Assembly (NCBI GenBank): GCA_937901125.1
Contig: CALCGT010000016.1
Coordinates: forward strand, 1 to 64,000
Reading direction: 5' to 3'
Length of the DNA stretch: 64,000 nucleotides
Source: an uncultured Clostridia bacterium
GTDB lineage: Bacteria; Bacillota; Clostridia; Lachnospirales; Anaerotignaceae
The notes beneath the pieces are model-generated. The model was not told the origin of the DNA and did not search any database. It saw only the letters and a list, made by a program, of their open reading frames with translations. The translations under genes were made by a program, and so were the position numbers. Positions 9,186 to 17,000 of the stretch are shown here, in pieces. Positions within the stretch are counted from its first letter, which is position 1, and each line of letters starts with the position of its first letter.

Positions 9186-9464
9186 TTAACTCCTTTTTGA
9201 ATTTACTAATCGCTTTGTGTACTCCTCAATTTGCTGAAGATTTTTCATCGCATCACAGGAAAAATCATAGATATCTCTTCCATTTTCATTAAGTACGATC
9301 CTATTTTTTTGACGTATAAACAGTTCTATTCCCAATTCATCCTCCAGCGATTTGATCACTTTGCTCACATTCGGTTGTGTTGTATGTAATTCATCAGCGG
9401 CTCTACTAAATGACTCCAATTCACAACACTTCACAAAATACTGAAGTTGTTTCGTTTCGACCAT
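9186..9464 (-). CDS. LysR-type HTH protein without effector domain
   Basis: A 92-aa protein matching only the N-terminal winged helix-turn-helix of LysR regulators (QLQYFVKCCELESFSRAAD, TTQPNVSKVIKSLEDELG). It is followed by a helix that would be the LysR dimerisation linker and then stops. Normal LysR proteins have about 300 aa with a ligand-binding domain, absent here. The start is ATG 9464, with AAAGGAGG just upstream; an earlier ATG would translate that ribosome site. It is the first gene of the operon, four bases before the PIG-L-like gene, so it probably controls the operon. No effector-binding part could be found in the next gene. Confidence 0.85.
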   Translation of the reverse strand: MVETKQLQYFVKCCELESFSRAADELHTTQPNVSKVIKSLEDELGIELFIRQKNRIVLNENGRDIYDFSCDAMKNLQQIEEYTKRLVNSKRS

Positions 9465-9690
9465 ACGACCTCCTTTCTTCACAACATAGTTGACTGCAAC
9501 AACGAATACCCTCTTTATGTATGAATTCTAAGATGATAATTGAATTATTTTTACTTAAATTTTATATCTAATTTTGGATTATTCGCATAACCACTATACT
9601 TTCAAGCATTTTGGAGTATAGAAAACCATTCATTTTACCACTAATTTACCACGATTGAATGAGCCTTGATATGACTATAAAATAACACCC

Positions 9691-9724
9691 AAAAGACATC
9701 ATTACACCTAAATGGTGTCTTTTT
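9691..9724. terminator. Terminator hairpin left of the GyrI-like gene
   Basis: AAAAGACATCATT pairs with AATGGTGTCTTTTT (13 pairs, one G-T), with A upstream and T downstream, so it can act in both directions. Confidence 0.65.
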
Positions 9725-9777
9725 AAAAAGCAGTCAATCCTAAGACTAACTGCTTTGTGTGTATGGATATGGAATTG
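9725..9777. repeat. 53-base direct repeat, copy 1 (with 10650-10703)
   Basis: About 53 bases starting AAAAAGCAG and ending with ACTGCTTTGTGTGTATGG plus ATATGGAATTG are repeated at 10650-10703 with only a few differences. Each copy carries a short hairpin (AGCAGT / ACTGCT here) and lies just beyond the 3' end of a minus-strand gene. Confidence 0.8.
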
Positions 9778-9780
9778 CTT

Positions 9781-10250
9781 CTAATCTTGAATAGGTATCC
9801 AAATTTCAATAACTGAATTATCTCTATTCCAATGGAAACGGTAATCATATTTTTCAAAGTGCAGGATAATATTTTTTATAGGGGTATATGGTGTATTAGG
9901 AATAATTTCCTGATAAATTTTTCTATAAGTTTCATATATTTTCCCCATAGCACCAATATGCTCCACGACCAAATATTTATATGACGGTATTTCTTTATAC
10001 AGAAAGTTGTCTGGAAGAATAGTTCTCTTGGTATAGAACAGAAATAATAAAGGTTTCCATTTCTTCGTTCCATAAAAGCATATTTTACCCAATTTCCCGA
10101 TTGTGAAAGATATGATTTCTTCAAACCACTGTTAAATTTTCTCCAAAACTGTGTACTAATCTGAATATTCTTTTTTTGATAATTAGTCAGTTCTACTTCC
10201 TGCCCAATAACTGCAAATGCATTTAATTCCTTTATAGAAAAATTCATCAT
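9781..10250 (-). pseudogene. GyrI-like / AraC effector-binding-domain gene, frameshifted
   Basis: The first frame (from ATG 10250 or 10247, overlapping the DUF3781 stop) gives NFSIKELNAFAVIGQEVELT and continues to FMERRNGNLYYFCSIPRE. A second frame then continues LPDNFLYKEIPSYKYLVVEH, then GAMGKIYETYRKIYQEIIP, and ends EIWIPIQD. The two halves join into one GyrI-like small-molecule-binding domain of about 156 residues, as found in the C-terminal parts of AraC/MerR regulators and as stand-alone proteins. The break is around 10010-10035. Either it is a true frameshift or a sequencing indel. No DNA-binding domain is attached. Confidence 0.7.
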
Positions 10251-10489
10251 TTTACTTTGTGAGCAGTGATAACGGTATAACTGTACGCATTTACCGTTAT
10301 AATACAATTATCAATCGTTATATACCAGTTTTTTCCTTTTCTTATGATTTCCGCATTAGAAAGACTAATTCTTTCTTTGCACCATTCAATTACATTTTCT
10401 ACATTCAAAGACAAATTCTTTTTAATTCTAATAACGCCAAGTTCAGTTGTGTGGAGTCTGTCTAAGTTTTCCAGTAATTCATTTTCCAT
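10247..10489 (-). CDS. DUF3781 family protein
   Basis: An 80-aa protein that I recognise as DUF3781 by the pattern LLENLDRLHTTELGVIRIKK, a short helical region with WCKERI, and the closing block GKNWYITIDNCIITVNAYSY plus TVITAHK. Function unknown. ATG 10489 is chosen because TGAGGT lies eight bases before it; the earlier ATG at 10504 lies inside that signal. Its stop overlaps the start of the GyrI-like gene, so the two were translated together. Promoter at 10540-10568. Confidence 0.8.
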   Translation of the reverse strand: MENELLENLDRLHTTELGVIRIKKNLSLNVENVIEWCKERISLSNAEIIRKGKNWYITIDNCIITVNAYSYTVITAHKVK

Positions 10490-10539
10490 ATTTTGATACC
10501 TCATTTTTCAACAAATTTATTTGTATGTTTTATATACCA

Positions 10540-10568
10540 ATTATACTATGCTCATATCAGTATCACAA
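10540..10568 (-). promoter_or_regulatory. Sigma-A promoter for DUF3781 / GyrI-like genes
   Basis: On the minus strand TTGTGA (10563-10568) and TATAAT (10540-10545) are separated by exactly 17 bases, about 50 bases before the start codon. Confidence 0.65.
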
Positions 10569-10649
10569 TAAAATTTTATGCACCGATAATCTTGTTGAAC
10601 AGCTCTAACAGTACATTATTTTGTCACTCCAATCTGAAATTTAGGTAAG

Positions 10650-10703
10650 AAAAAGCAGACAATCATAAAGACTAACTGCTTTGTGTGTATGGATATGAAA
10701 TTG
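10650..10703. repeat. 53-base direct repeat, copy 2, acting as terminator
   Basis: Second copy of the repeat at 9725-9777. AGCAG / CTGCT forms the stem, and the minus strand continues with TTTTTC, so it can terminate the TfoX-like gene that ends at 10720. Confidence 0.75.
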
Positions 10704-10719
10704 TAAAACTAGAAGCTGT

Positions 10720-11040
10720 TTATTTTTTCTTTTTAGGTTTTGGCGTTGGTAGTTCATCATACATCACATCAAATAAACCTGTCAGAAAATCTTTATTATC
10801 CACTTCTTCCACTAATAACATTTCTTTAGCATTTTCGTATGGAATTTCATAGATAACTGTTGGCATATAAGAGATTGCAGACTTTGTTGGTTTTACAAGT
10901 AGCCTATCATCATATATACCGCCAACGATTTTTCCACGATAATAGATAATAAATTCTCCCATCATTGCACGATATGTAATTTCTTCTAATTCAAATAACT
11001 GCCCTAAAATAAATTCCAAATATTCTTTACTTGATGCCAT
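10720..11040 (-). CDS. TfoX N-terminal domain protein
   Basis: A 106-aa stand-alone TfoX-N domain: EYLEFILGQLFELEEITYRA, GEFIIYYRGKIVGGIYDDRL, then VKPTKSA and YEIPYENAKEMLLVEE. It ends with a lysine-rich tail (PKPKKKK). In Gammaproteobacteria the full TfoX helps competence; isolated TfoX-N proteins in Firmicutes have no proven role. ATG 11040 follows TGAGGT at seven bases; a TTG just upstream is part of that region. Single-gene transcript with its own promoter at 11083-11111. Confidence 0.85.
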   Translation of the reverse strand: MASSKEYLEFILGQLFELEEITYRAMMGEFIIYYRGKIVGGIYDDRLLVKPTKSAISYMPTVIYEIPYENAKEMLLVEEVDNKDFLTGLFDVMYDELPTPKPKKKK

Positions 11041-11082
11041 AATATACCTCAATTTCTAATTTGTCTGTTTCTTCATATCCAT

Positions 11083-11111
11083 ATTATAACAGTTCCATAT
11101 ATCCGCCACAA
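11083..11111 (-). promoter_or_regulatory. Probable promoter of the TfoX-N gene
   Basis: TATAAT (11083-11088 on the minus strand) with TTGTGG 17 bases further upstream (11106-11111). The -35 match is weak. Confidence 0.5.
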
Positions 11112-11228
11112 CAAAAATCAACATACCCTTGCCATTTTTAAATTTACACAAACTTTGAAACAGTCTCGAAGAAAATTTTTTCGCAGCCTTCTGAAAACAA
11201 CAGAATTAGTATCCCAAATGTATAAAAA

Positions 11229-11264
11229 AAGCCCCCTTGTAAAGGATATTTACAAAGGGGCTTT
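11229..11264 (-). terminator. Terminator of the SASP gene
   Basis: GCCCCCTTGTAAA / TTTACAAAGGGGC stem (one mismatch), followed on the minus strand by seven T. Confidence 0.85.
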
Positions 11265-11300
11265 TCGAATTTAGCTTCGAAAGATCAAATCAGCTTATGC

Positions 11301-11522
11301 TCAGCCCTGATCCTTTTCAGCCATCATTTTTTCCTGACGTTCGATCATTTTTTTGACCATATAACCACCGACGTAGCCGTTCTGGGCAGATGTCAGGTCG
11401 CCGTTGTAGCCTTTTTTCAGAGGCACGCCAATTTCATTTGCCACTTCGAATTTGAACTGCTCCATGGCTGCTCTTGCTTCGGGTACGTTGATTCTATTGC
11501 TGTTTGTATTATTGTTGCTCAT
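11301..11522 (-). CDS. Small acid-soluble spore protein, alpha/beta type
   Basis: A 73-aa DNA-coating protein of the spore core that protects DNA from UV and chemicals and feeds germination. Family marks: NVPEARAAMEQFKFEVANEI, GVPLKKGYNGDLTSAQNG and GGYMVKKMIE. The germination protease normally cuts in the KFE(V/I)A region, which is present (FKFEVANEIG). AGGAGG precedes the start. The sporulation promoter at 11566-11594 and its own terminator make it a monocistronic forespore gene. Direct evidence that the organism forms endospores. Confidence 0.95.
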   Translation of the reverse strand: MSNNNTNSNRINVPEARAAMEQFKFEVANEIGVPLKKGYNGDLTSAQNGYVGGYMVKKMIERQEKMMAEKDQG

Positions 11523-11565
11523 TGTAATAACCTCCTTGAATTTGCTTTGTTTGGTGTTGCAAAGT

Positions 11566-11594
11566 TAGTATGTCTCGTGGGTGGCGGTTTATGT
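11566..11594 (-). promoter_or_regulatory. Sigma-G/F-type promoter of the SASP gene
   Basis: Minus strand: ACATA (11590-11594), 17 bases, CATACTA (11566-11572). This matches the forespore consensus (GYATR, then CATNNTA) except for the first base. It lies about 45 bases before the SASP start codon. Confidence 0.75.
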
Positions 11595-11707
11595 TAGGAA
11601 CATACTGCCATGAAAGTTGGCGCTTTTTAGCAGTTTCACGCATATCTTGTACATCGGAAAGCCGTGGGAAATGCCAAATTCGATTGGCATTTTTTGTCGG
11701 AACATGA

Positions 11708-11736
11708 TTGACAGAAGGTTTTTTGGGGAATATCAT
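11708..11736 (+). promoter_or_regulatory. Sigma-A promoter of pepD
   Basis: TTGACA (11708-11713), 17 bases, TATCAT (11731-11736), about 30 bases upstream of the pepD start. Confidence 0.75.
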
Positions 11737-11769
11737 AGATAGGAATGATTTTTTTAGGAGGAAAACCAA

Positions 11770-13224
11770 ATGAACGTACTGAACCACCTTGGTTGTGATA
11801 AAGTTTTTTATTATTTTGAAACAATCTGTGATATTCCCCACGGCAGCTTCCACGAAAAAACTCTGAGCGACTATATCGTTTCCTTTGCGAATGAAAGAGG
11901 TCTCTACTGCCGTCAGGATAAAAGAAACAATGTGCTCATTAAAAAGCCCGGGACAGCAGGCTATGAAGATTCTCCTGCCCTGATCATCCAGGGCCATATC
12001 GATATGGTCTGCGATAAGAATGTAGGGACAGAGCATGATTTCCTGACAGAACCCCTGAAGCTGTATATCGATGGGGATTACATCAAAGCGCGTGGGACCA
12101 CTTTGGGGGCGGATAATGGTATTGCTGCAGCTTATATGCTGGCATTGCTGGATGCCCAGGATATCGATCATCCTCCCATTGAATGTGTATTTACAGTAGA
12201 GGAAGAGATCGGCATGGGCGGTGCCACAGATTTTGATGCTTTCGATTTGGAAGGCAAACGTTTCCTGAATATGGATACAGAGGAAGAAGGCCATCTAATG
12301 GTAAGCTGCTGCGGCGGCCGCAGAATGCGTGTCTATCTGCCTTTGGAAAGAGAAGCGAAACAGGCGAATGCAAAGACTTTTCTCATTCGTATTGGAGGTC
12401 TGAAAGGCGGTCACTCCGGTGCGGATATTCACCTGCAGAGGGCCAGTGCAAATGTTCTGCTGGGCAGACTTCTGCTGGAACTGCGGGAAAAGATGGACTA
12501 TGCTCTGGTGAGAGCCGATGGCGGCAACATGGATAATGCCATCTGCCGGGAAGCTGAAGCAATCATTTGTATCGACTCTGCCAAGGAAGTCGAAGGGGCT
12601 GTCCTGGTGGCGGAACTGGAGAAAGTTTTCCAGGATGAATATAAAGACCGTGAAAGCGATATAATGATGACGATGGAGGCAGTAGGAGAAGAAATCACAG
12701 AGGTTCTGACAGCGGAAACAAGAGATAATATCATTGCGATGCTGCAGCTGCTGCCCTATGGCGTGCAGACCATGGATGCCAATATGGAAGGTCTGGTGGA
12801 AAGCTCTAGTAACATCGGTATCCTGAAAACAAATGAAGATCATATTTACATCGATAATGCGGTGCGAGGTTCTGTGGAGACCAGAAAAGATGCTATCTGC
12901 AAGAAGATCGAAGTTCTCGGGGAACTGTGTGGTGCCAAAGTAGTTGGTGTCAACGATTATCCTGGCTGGCAGTTCAATCCTGATTCCGAACTGCTGCGTA
13001 TTTTTAAAGATGCCTGGGTGGAAAAATTCGGCGTGGAGCCGAAGGTCGTTGCCATCCATGCAGGGCTGGAATGTGGTTTGTTTGCCCAGAAGATCCCCGG
13101 GCTGGATCTGATTTCTCTGGGGCCTGATATGCACGATGTGCATACCCCCGATGAACGACTTTCCATTTCTTCTACGATCCGTGTTTGGGACTATTTGAAA
13201 TTGGTGCTGAAAAAACTGAAATAA
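11770..13224 (+). CDS. pepD: Aminoacyl-histidine dipeptidase (M20 family)
   Basis: Cytosolic zinc dipeptidase that splits Xaa-His and other dipeptides. M20 signatures are complete: metal ligand His and catalytic Asp in GHIDMVCD, bridging Asp in GTTLGADNGI, catalytic and ligand Glu in VEEEIGMGG, Asp in NMDTEEEG, and the late His in HAGLECG. The lid domain is inserted around residues 200-390. At 484 aa it has the PepD length. The start is ATG 11770, eight bases after AGGAGG. It is the first gene of a plus-strand pair with the AI-2E-family gene 28 bases downstream. Confidence 0.93.
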   Translation: MNVLNHLGCDKVFYYFETICDIPHGSFHEKTLSDYIVSFANERGLYCRQDKRNNVLIKKPGTAGYEDSPALIIQGHIDMVCDKNVGTEHDFLTEPLKLYIDGDYIKARGTTLGADNGIAAAYMLALLDAQDIDHPPIECVFTVEEEIGMGGATDFDAFDLEGKRFLNMDTEEEGHLMVSCCGGRRMRVYLPLEREAKQANAKTFLIRIGGLKGGHSGADIHLQRASANVLLGRLLLELREKMDYALVRADGGNMDNAICREAEAIICIDSAKEVEGAVLVAELEKVFQDEYKDRESDIMMTMEAVGEEITEVLTAETRDNIIAMLQLLPYGVQTMDANMEGLVESSSNIGILKTNEDHIYIDNAVRGSVETRKDAICKKIEVLGELCGAKVVGVNDYPGWQFNPDSELLRIFKDAWVEKFGVEPKVVAIHAGLECGLFAQKIPGLDLISLGPDMHDVHTPDERLSISSTIRVWDYLKLVLKKLK

Positions 13225-13252
13225 TTGAAATGATTTTGAAAGAGGGCAGAGG

Positions 13253-14407
13253 ATGCGGCTTCCGTGGAATAAAAAATACATGGAAATAGGCTTTCATGTC
13301 ATCGTCACCGTTTTGATTCTGGTGGGGATGTGCGGCCTGCTGTTTTGGCTGCCTGATGCGAAAAATGTCATATATCGGACGGCGGGGAGTTTCCTCGCCG
13401 TTTTTGCACCTGTTTTTTGGGCTCTATTCTTTACGCTGCTCTTAGATCCAATGACAGCCTTCTGGCAAAGCTTCTATGAAAAACGTTGTTCTTTGCGGCA
13501 TCGCAGCCGTATCCATAACCGAAAGGCTGGGACAGCACTATCTTATCTTTCTGTGGGGCTGTTTTTATTTTTAGCAGGCGGTATTGCAGCCAAAAAGATC
13601 GGCAATGCAGACCTGCAGGGAACCGTAGAGCAGATCAGCGGATATATTCGACAGGCAGGGGATCTCCTTGTTTTGCTGAATTTGAAGCTGGCGGAAGTGG
13701 GCATCCTGCAAAATGTGGAGGGATTCCTTTCCGCATGGACGGAGCAGGTGATCGCATGGATGGAATCGAAGATCCTCAGTTTAGCCGGCATCCTGCCGAA
13801 TATCGGCGGCAGTTTGCTGGATATCGCCATTGGCGCAGCAGCAGCCTTTTATTTTTTGATGGAAAAGGAAAAGATCTTAAACATCTGCAGTGAGATTTTT
13901 TCTGTGCTTCTGGGGAAACGGATGACGGGTACGATGAAAAATATCTTCTACGAAATATATTCCGTTTTTTCCGGTTATCTGAGCGGGCAGATGCTGGATG
14001 CCATTATCATGGCGATTTTGTTTTCTGCTGCTTTCCTCATCGTTGGTCTGCCCCATGGCATTTTACTGGGGCTGATTTCCGGTTTTTCCAATCTGATTCC
14101 CTATTTTGGTGCATTCATGGCATTTCTGTTAGCAGTGTTTGCGGGGCTTTTGAGTGGTACTCCTGCCAAAGCTGTCTATGCTTCCATCCTGATTTTGCTT
14201 CTTCAGCAGGTGGACAGTATTTTTATCGTGCCGAAAGCTGTGGGGAAAAAAGTGGAGATGCACCCGGTTTTGGTGCTGCTTTCTCTGGCGATCTTTGGGC
14301 GGATGTTTGGCTTTTGGGGATTGTTTTTTGCCGTTCCTCTGGGGGCGCTTTTCAAAAATTTCCTACTTTGGCTGTATGAAAAGAAAAAATTACGCCAAAA
14401 GGCCTAG
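13253..14407 (+). CDS. AI-2E family transporter (PerM/UPF0118)
   Basis: Polytopic membrane protein of 384 aa with about seven to eight hydrophobic segments. The family block at about 255-330 reads LPHGILLGLISGFSNLIPYF, then GAFMAFLLAVFAGLL and QQVDSIFIVPKAVGKKVEMH. Relatives export autoinducer-2, act as Na+/H+ antiporters, or are needed during sporulation (YtvI); this one cannot be assigned among them. GAGG precedes ATG 13253 at a short distance. It follows pepD closely and is probably cotranscribed. Confidence 0.88.
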   Translation: MRLPWNKKYMEIGFHVIVTVLILVGMCGLLFWLPDAKNVIYRTAGSFLAVFAPVFWALFFTLLLDPMTAFWQSFYEKRCSLRHRSRIHNRKAGTALSYLSVGLFLFLAGGIAAKKIGNADLQGTVEQISGYIRQAGDLLVLLNLKLAEVGILQNVEGFLSAWTEQVIAWMESKILSLAGILPNIGGSLLDIAIGAAAAFYFLMEKEKILNICSEIFSVLLGKRMTGTMKNIFYEIYSVFSGYLSGQMLDAIIMAILFSAAFLIVGLPHGILLGLISGFSNLIPYFGAFMAFLLAVFAGLLSGTPAKAVYASILILLLQQVDSIFIVPKAVGKKVEMHPVLVLLSLAIFGRMFGFWGLFFAVPLGALFKNFLLWLYEKKKLRQKA

Positions 14408-14522
14408 ATTGTAAAGGAATCTGTGAAAAAACAGCTTTTTTTTATGACTGTTTTGTTGTATAATCATATATGTATGGTTGCAGGTTACCCATTAGGGTCA
14501 GATATAGAAAGGCGGTTGAAAT

Positions 14523-14966
14523 ATGAAAGGTTTTGTGAGTGAAATCAGAGGCGATCTTGCGATCGTGAAGATCCATAGAAAAGAGGCTTGCGGCGAATGC
14601 AGAGCATGCCTTTCTGGTATGACAGAAAAAGAAATGGATATCGAGGCAAAAAATCTTTGCGATGCAGAAGAAGGCGATTGGGTCGAACTGGAACTGCAGG
14701 AAAATGCGTTTTTCAACGCAGTAATGATCATGTATGGTTTGCCCTTTGTTGCGTTTATTGCAGGGGTTGTAGTGGGTTACTTTGGTGTGCCTAAGGTGCT
14801 GCCTATGATTTCTCCTGTTTTGTCCAGCTTGGTACTGGGGGTATTAGGCATTTTCCTGACCATGCTGTGGATCAAAAGCCAGAATCCCCGTTGGGAAAGC
14901 GGAAAATATCGCCCTCTGGCAACGAAAATCGTGGAAGAAGACGAAGCAGAAGCCTGTGGTATATAA
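14523..14966 (+). CDS. rseC: RseC/MucC-like SoxR-reducing-system protein
   Basis: A 147-aa RseC-family protein: an N-terminal domain with the cysteine cluster CGECRAC (about residues 22-28), then two membrane helices (about 64-84 and 88-108) and a cytosolic tail. In other bacteria RseC works with the Rnf electron-transport complex to keep SoxR reduced, or modulates sigma-E. No rnf genes are in the window, so its partner is unknown. Monocistronic, closed by the terminator at 14979-15011. Confidence 0.85.
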   Translation: MKGFVSEIRGDLAIVKIHRKEACGECRACLSGMTEKEMDIEAKNLCDAEEGDWVELELQENAFFNAVMIMYGLPFVAFIAGVVVGYFGVPKVLPMISPVLSSLVLGVLGIFLTMLWIKSQNPRWESGKYRPLATKIVEEDEAEACGI

Positions 14967-14978
14967 GAATGTTTTGAG

Positions 14979-15011
14979 AAGTCTCAAATCTGAAAAGGTT
15001 TGAGACTTTTT
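14979..15011 (+). terminator. Terminator after rseC
   Basis: AAGTCTCAAA / TTTGAGACTT perfect 10-base stem followed by T. Confidence 0.85.
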
Positions 15012-15060
15012 CACGTTTGTCCGTTTTTTTCATAGAATAGGGAAAAAGGGGGTGAAGTCA

Positions 15061-15420
15061 ATGCTGAAAGCACGAATACAGACTCTTTGTGACAGCGGGG
15101 ATAATTGTTCCCAGATCATTTTGCGGGCAGCTGCAGAGGAATATGGGTTTTCCTTGCCCGAAGAACTGCTGTCGGCTTGCAAGGGGATCAATGGGGGCTT
15201 TGGCATCAATGGTATGTGCAGTGCTTTGGTGGCTGCAGTGATGGTGCTGGGCCTTTTATGCGATGCGGAAGATCTCAAACTGAAACGTATCCTGTTCCTG
15301 CTGCAGGCTCAGGAAAAATTTGGTGGTTTGGATTGTTGCAGGCTTTCGGCATTAGGGGCGGACTGCAGCGGGGTTTTGGGGGAGATCGCAGACATTTTGC
15401 AGGAAGTGCTGGAAGGATAA
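15061..15420 (+). CDS. C_GCAxxG_C_C family protein, divergent
   Basis: A 119-aa redox-type protein family defined by spaced cysteines and glycines. Seen: DNCSQIILRAAAEEYG (first Cys), then GGFGINGMCSALVAAVMVLG (glycine-rich block and Cys), and later LDCCRLS and DCSGVLG. The usual GCAxxG core is altered to GMCSALVAA. Function of the family is unproven; a redox or metal-binding role is assumed. ATG 15061 lies eight bases after AAGGGGG; a GTG at 15052 overlaps that signal. Followed by the double hairpin at 15442-15550. Confidence 0.75.
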   Translation: MLKARIQTLCDSGDNCSQIILRAAAEEYGFSLPEELLSACKGINGGFGINGMCSALVAAVMVLGLLCDAEDLKLKRILFLLQAQEKFGGLDCCRLSALGADCSGVLGEIADILQEVLEG

Positions 15421-15441
15421 AAAGATGCTTGAAATGGCGCA

Positions 15442-15550
15442 TCCTTAGAAGAAAACTCGTATATTTCGGAGATCCGTTTTCTTCTAAGGAGTGCCGCTGG
15501 CAGTTCCCCTTAAGAAAGCAATGCATTTTGAAACAATGTTTTCTTAAGGA
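15442..15550. repeat. Two long tandem hairpins between convergent genes
   Basis: Hairpin 1: TCCTTAGAAGAAAAC (15442-15456) with its exact complement at 15476-15490, 15 perfect pairs. Hairpin 2: CCTTAAGAAAGCA (15508-15520) with TGTTTTCTTAAGG (15537-15549), 13 pairs with one G-T. Both arms begin with a similar CCTTA(A)GAA motif. Neither has a convincing T-run, so they differ from the usual terminators here. They could still end transcription from both sides. Confidence 0.7.
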
Positions 15551-15561
15551 GAGCCTGCTGA

Positions 15562-16833
15562 TCATGCATCTATTTTTGTGTCATTGATTTGAGGTAAAAG
15601 GGTAGTTGATGCAGTGGTTTGCCTGTTTCGCAGGGTTTCGTTTTCTTTGCGCAGAGCAGCCAGTTCGGCTTCCATCTTTTCTACCTGTGCCTTCCAACGG
15701 GCATTGACAGCAGCCACTTCATCGCTTCGCTGTGCCAGCAGGGCAGAAAGCTCTTCCATTTGTTTTTTGTGGGCATCCTGAAGGGCCGTGTAAGCCTTTG
15801 AATAGTCTGGCTGAGGAATAGGCCGTTTTTGCTCTGTGTTTGGCTTAGGAAGGGGAGAGGGGGTAAAAACGGCAGGCAGGAATCCATGCCTTGCATTGCC
15901 GTAACATTCTGCTGCATTTAGGGAGTCATCCTGCGCGCCTAATAGCTCGCCTTTCAGGCAGTAACCGGGAAATTTTTCCATATATCGTTCCACAGGGCCG
16001 AAGGAGGCACCTCCGTTTTCCGAAACACAGCGCATGGGCTGTCCGTTGGCTGTCCACATGAGGATAACTTTTCCATTTTCCAAAAAAGCCAGACAGTTGT
16101 CACAGTTTGTATCTTCCCAGAGGACACGGGGCGTGCTGATGGCAGAAGTGCGCTTATACTGATAGACCACCTGGGTACGGAACATCCCCCGAACGATATA
16201 GAGCATATGGATCTTTTCGTTGTCATTGACAATAGAAACATCCGTATAGGGGGAGGGCGTCTGGATGAGGGGTGTTACGCTGCCCATTGTATAGGGAGTC
16301 AGAAGCATTTCTCTGGCGCTCAATACATTTCTTCCGGTGCGGTAATACAAAATGATGTGTTCCCTGCTGAGTCGGCGGGCAAGAAAAGGCGTTTTCTGCA
16401 TGGGCATGAAGCGGTCGATCTGGTAAGGCTTTTCCCATTGCCCATTCCGAAAAGAGGTATAGACCAGAGAGTCTACATTGGTGGATTCGGTAGGCAGATG
16501 ATAGATGATATGGAAGGCATCTTCGGAAGGCAAAAGGAAAAACTTTGTGTGATCCGTGTTTTGCGTGCCCCTCATCATGGGGCGATGCTCCCATTTGGAA
16601 AAATCCGATGAGGATGCCAGATAAAGCTGTCCCTCTCCGCCGGAATAGAGGAGATAGACCACATCCTCATATTGGCAGAGGGAAAAGATAGGTGCCACCC
16701 GCTCGGCGATCTTCTGGGGCACTGTCCAGCCGTCATGGGAAAAGCTGCGGCAAAAAATGTTGCCTTGCTCGTAATAAAAGAGATAGAAATATCCCTTTTT
16801 TGTTTTCAGATATTTGACATGGGGATTCTGCAT
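15562..16833 (-). CDS. Hypothetical protein: propeller-like repeats plus coiled coil
   Basis: 423 aa, no signal peptide. Residues 1-310 show repeating beta-rich units with pairs such as YFYLFYYEQGNIFCRSFS, DVVYLLYSGGEGQLYLASS, FHIIYHLPTE and IHMLYIVRGM. They resemble the blades of sialidase/BNR-type propellers, but without clear Asp boxes. Residues about 340-405 form a coiled coil rich in Ala, Glu, Lys and Gln (KQMEELSALLAQRSDEVAAV, then KMEAELAALRKENETLR). I do not recognise the family. ATG 16833 has GGGAG eight bases upstream; earlier in-frame starts do not. It stands alone between two plus-strand operons. Confidence 0.75.
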   Translation of the reverse strand: MQNPHVKYLKTKKGYFYLFYYEQGNIFCRSFSHDGWTVPQKIAERVAPIFSLCQYEDVVYLLYSGGEGQLYLASSSDFSKWEHRPMMRGTQNTDHTKFFLLPSEDAFHIIYHLPTESTNVDSLVYTSFRNGQWEKPYQIDRFMPMQKTPFLARRLSREHIILYYRTGRNVLSAREMLLTPYTMGSVTPLIQTPSPYTDVSIVNDNEKIHMLYIVRGMFRTQVVYQYKRTSAISTPRVLWEDTNCDNCLAFLENGKVILMWTANGQPMRCVSENGGASFGPVERYMEKFPGYCLKGELLGAQDDSLNAAECYGNARHGFLPAVFTPSPLPKPNTEQKRPIPQPDYSKAYTALQDAHKKQMEELSALLAQRSDEVAAVNARWKAQVEKMEAELAALRKENETLRNRQTTASTTLLPQINDTKIDA

Positions 16834-16943
16834 GGTGACGCTCCCTTTTGTTTTTTCATAATAGTTTATGCAGGAAGGGAGCAAGATTTGTATTTTTCTT
16901 AAAATTAAACTATATTTTCATAAAATTAAAATCAAAAAATAGA

Positions 16944-16980
16944 TTGATTTTAATAATATTAAATGCTATATTAATAATAT
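16944..16980 (+). promoter_or_regulatory. Promoter with embedded direct repeats, DUF2089 operon
   Basis: TTGATT (16944-16949), 17 bases, TATATT (16967-16972). The decamer TTAATAATAT occurs at 16950-16959, directly after the -35, and again at 16971-16980, overlapping the -10. The two copies are 21 bases apart, two helical turns, as expected for an operator read from one DNA face. Confidence 0.65.
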
Positions 16981-17000
16981 GAAAGAAAGGGGATGAGCGA

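Larger units (their letters stand above)
9465..9780. other. Gene-free spacer upstream of the LysR-like operon
   Basis: AT-rich spacer with no gene that I can support. It contains an inverted repeat CTATACT...AGTATAG (about 9594-9621), which could be an operator, and at its left the terminator and repeat unit listed separately. Confidence 0.4.

Noticed and set aside
11509..12294. 261-codon minus-strand frame overlapping the SASP and pepD regions
   Set aside because: It runs antisense through the start of pepD and through the SASP promoter, with no ribosome site or family match.
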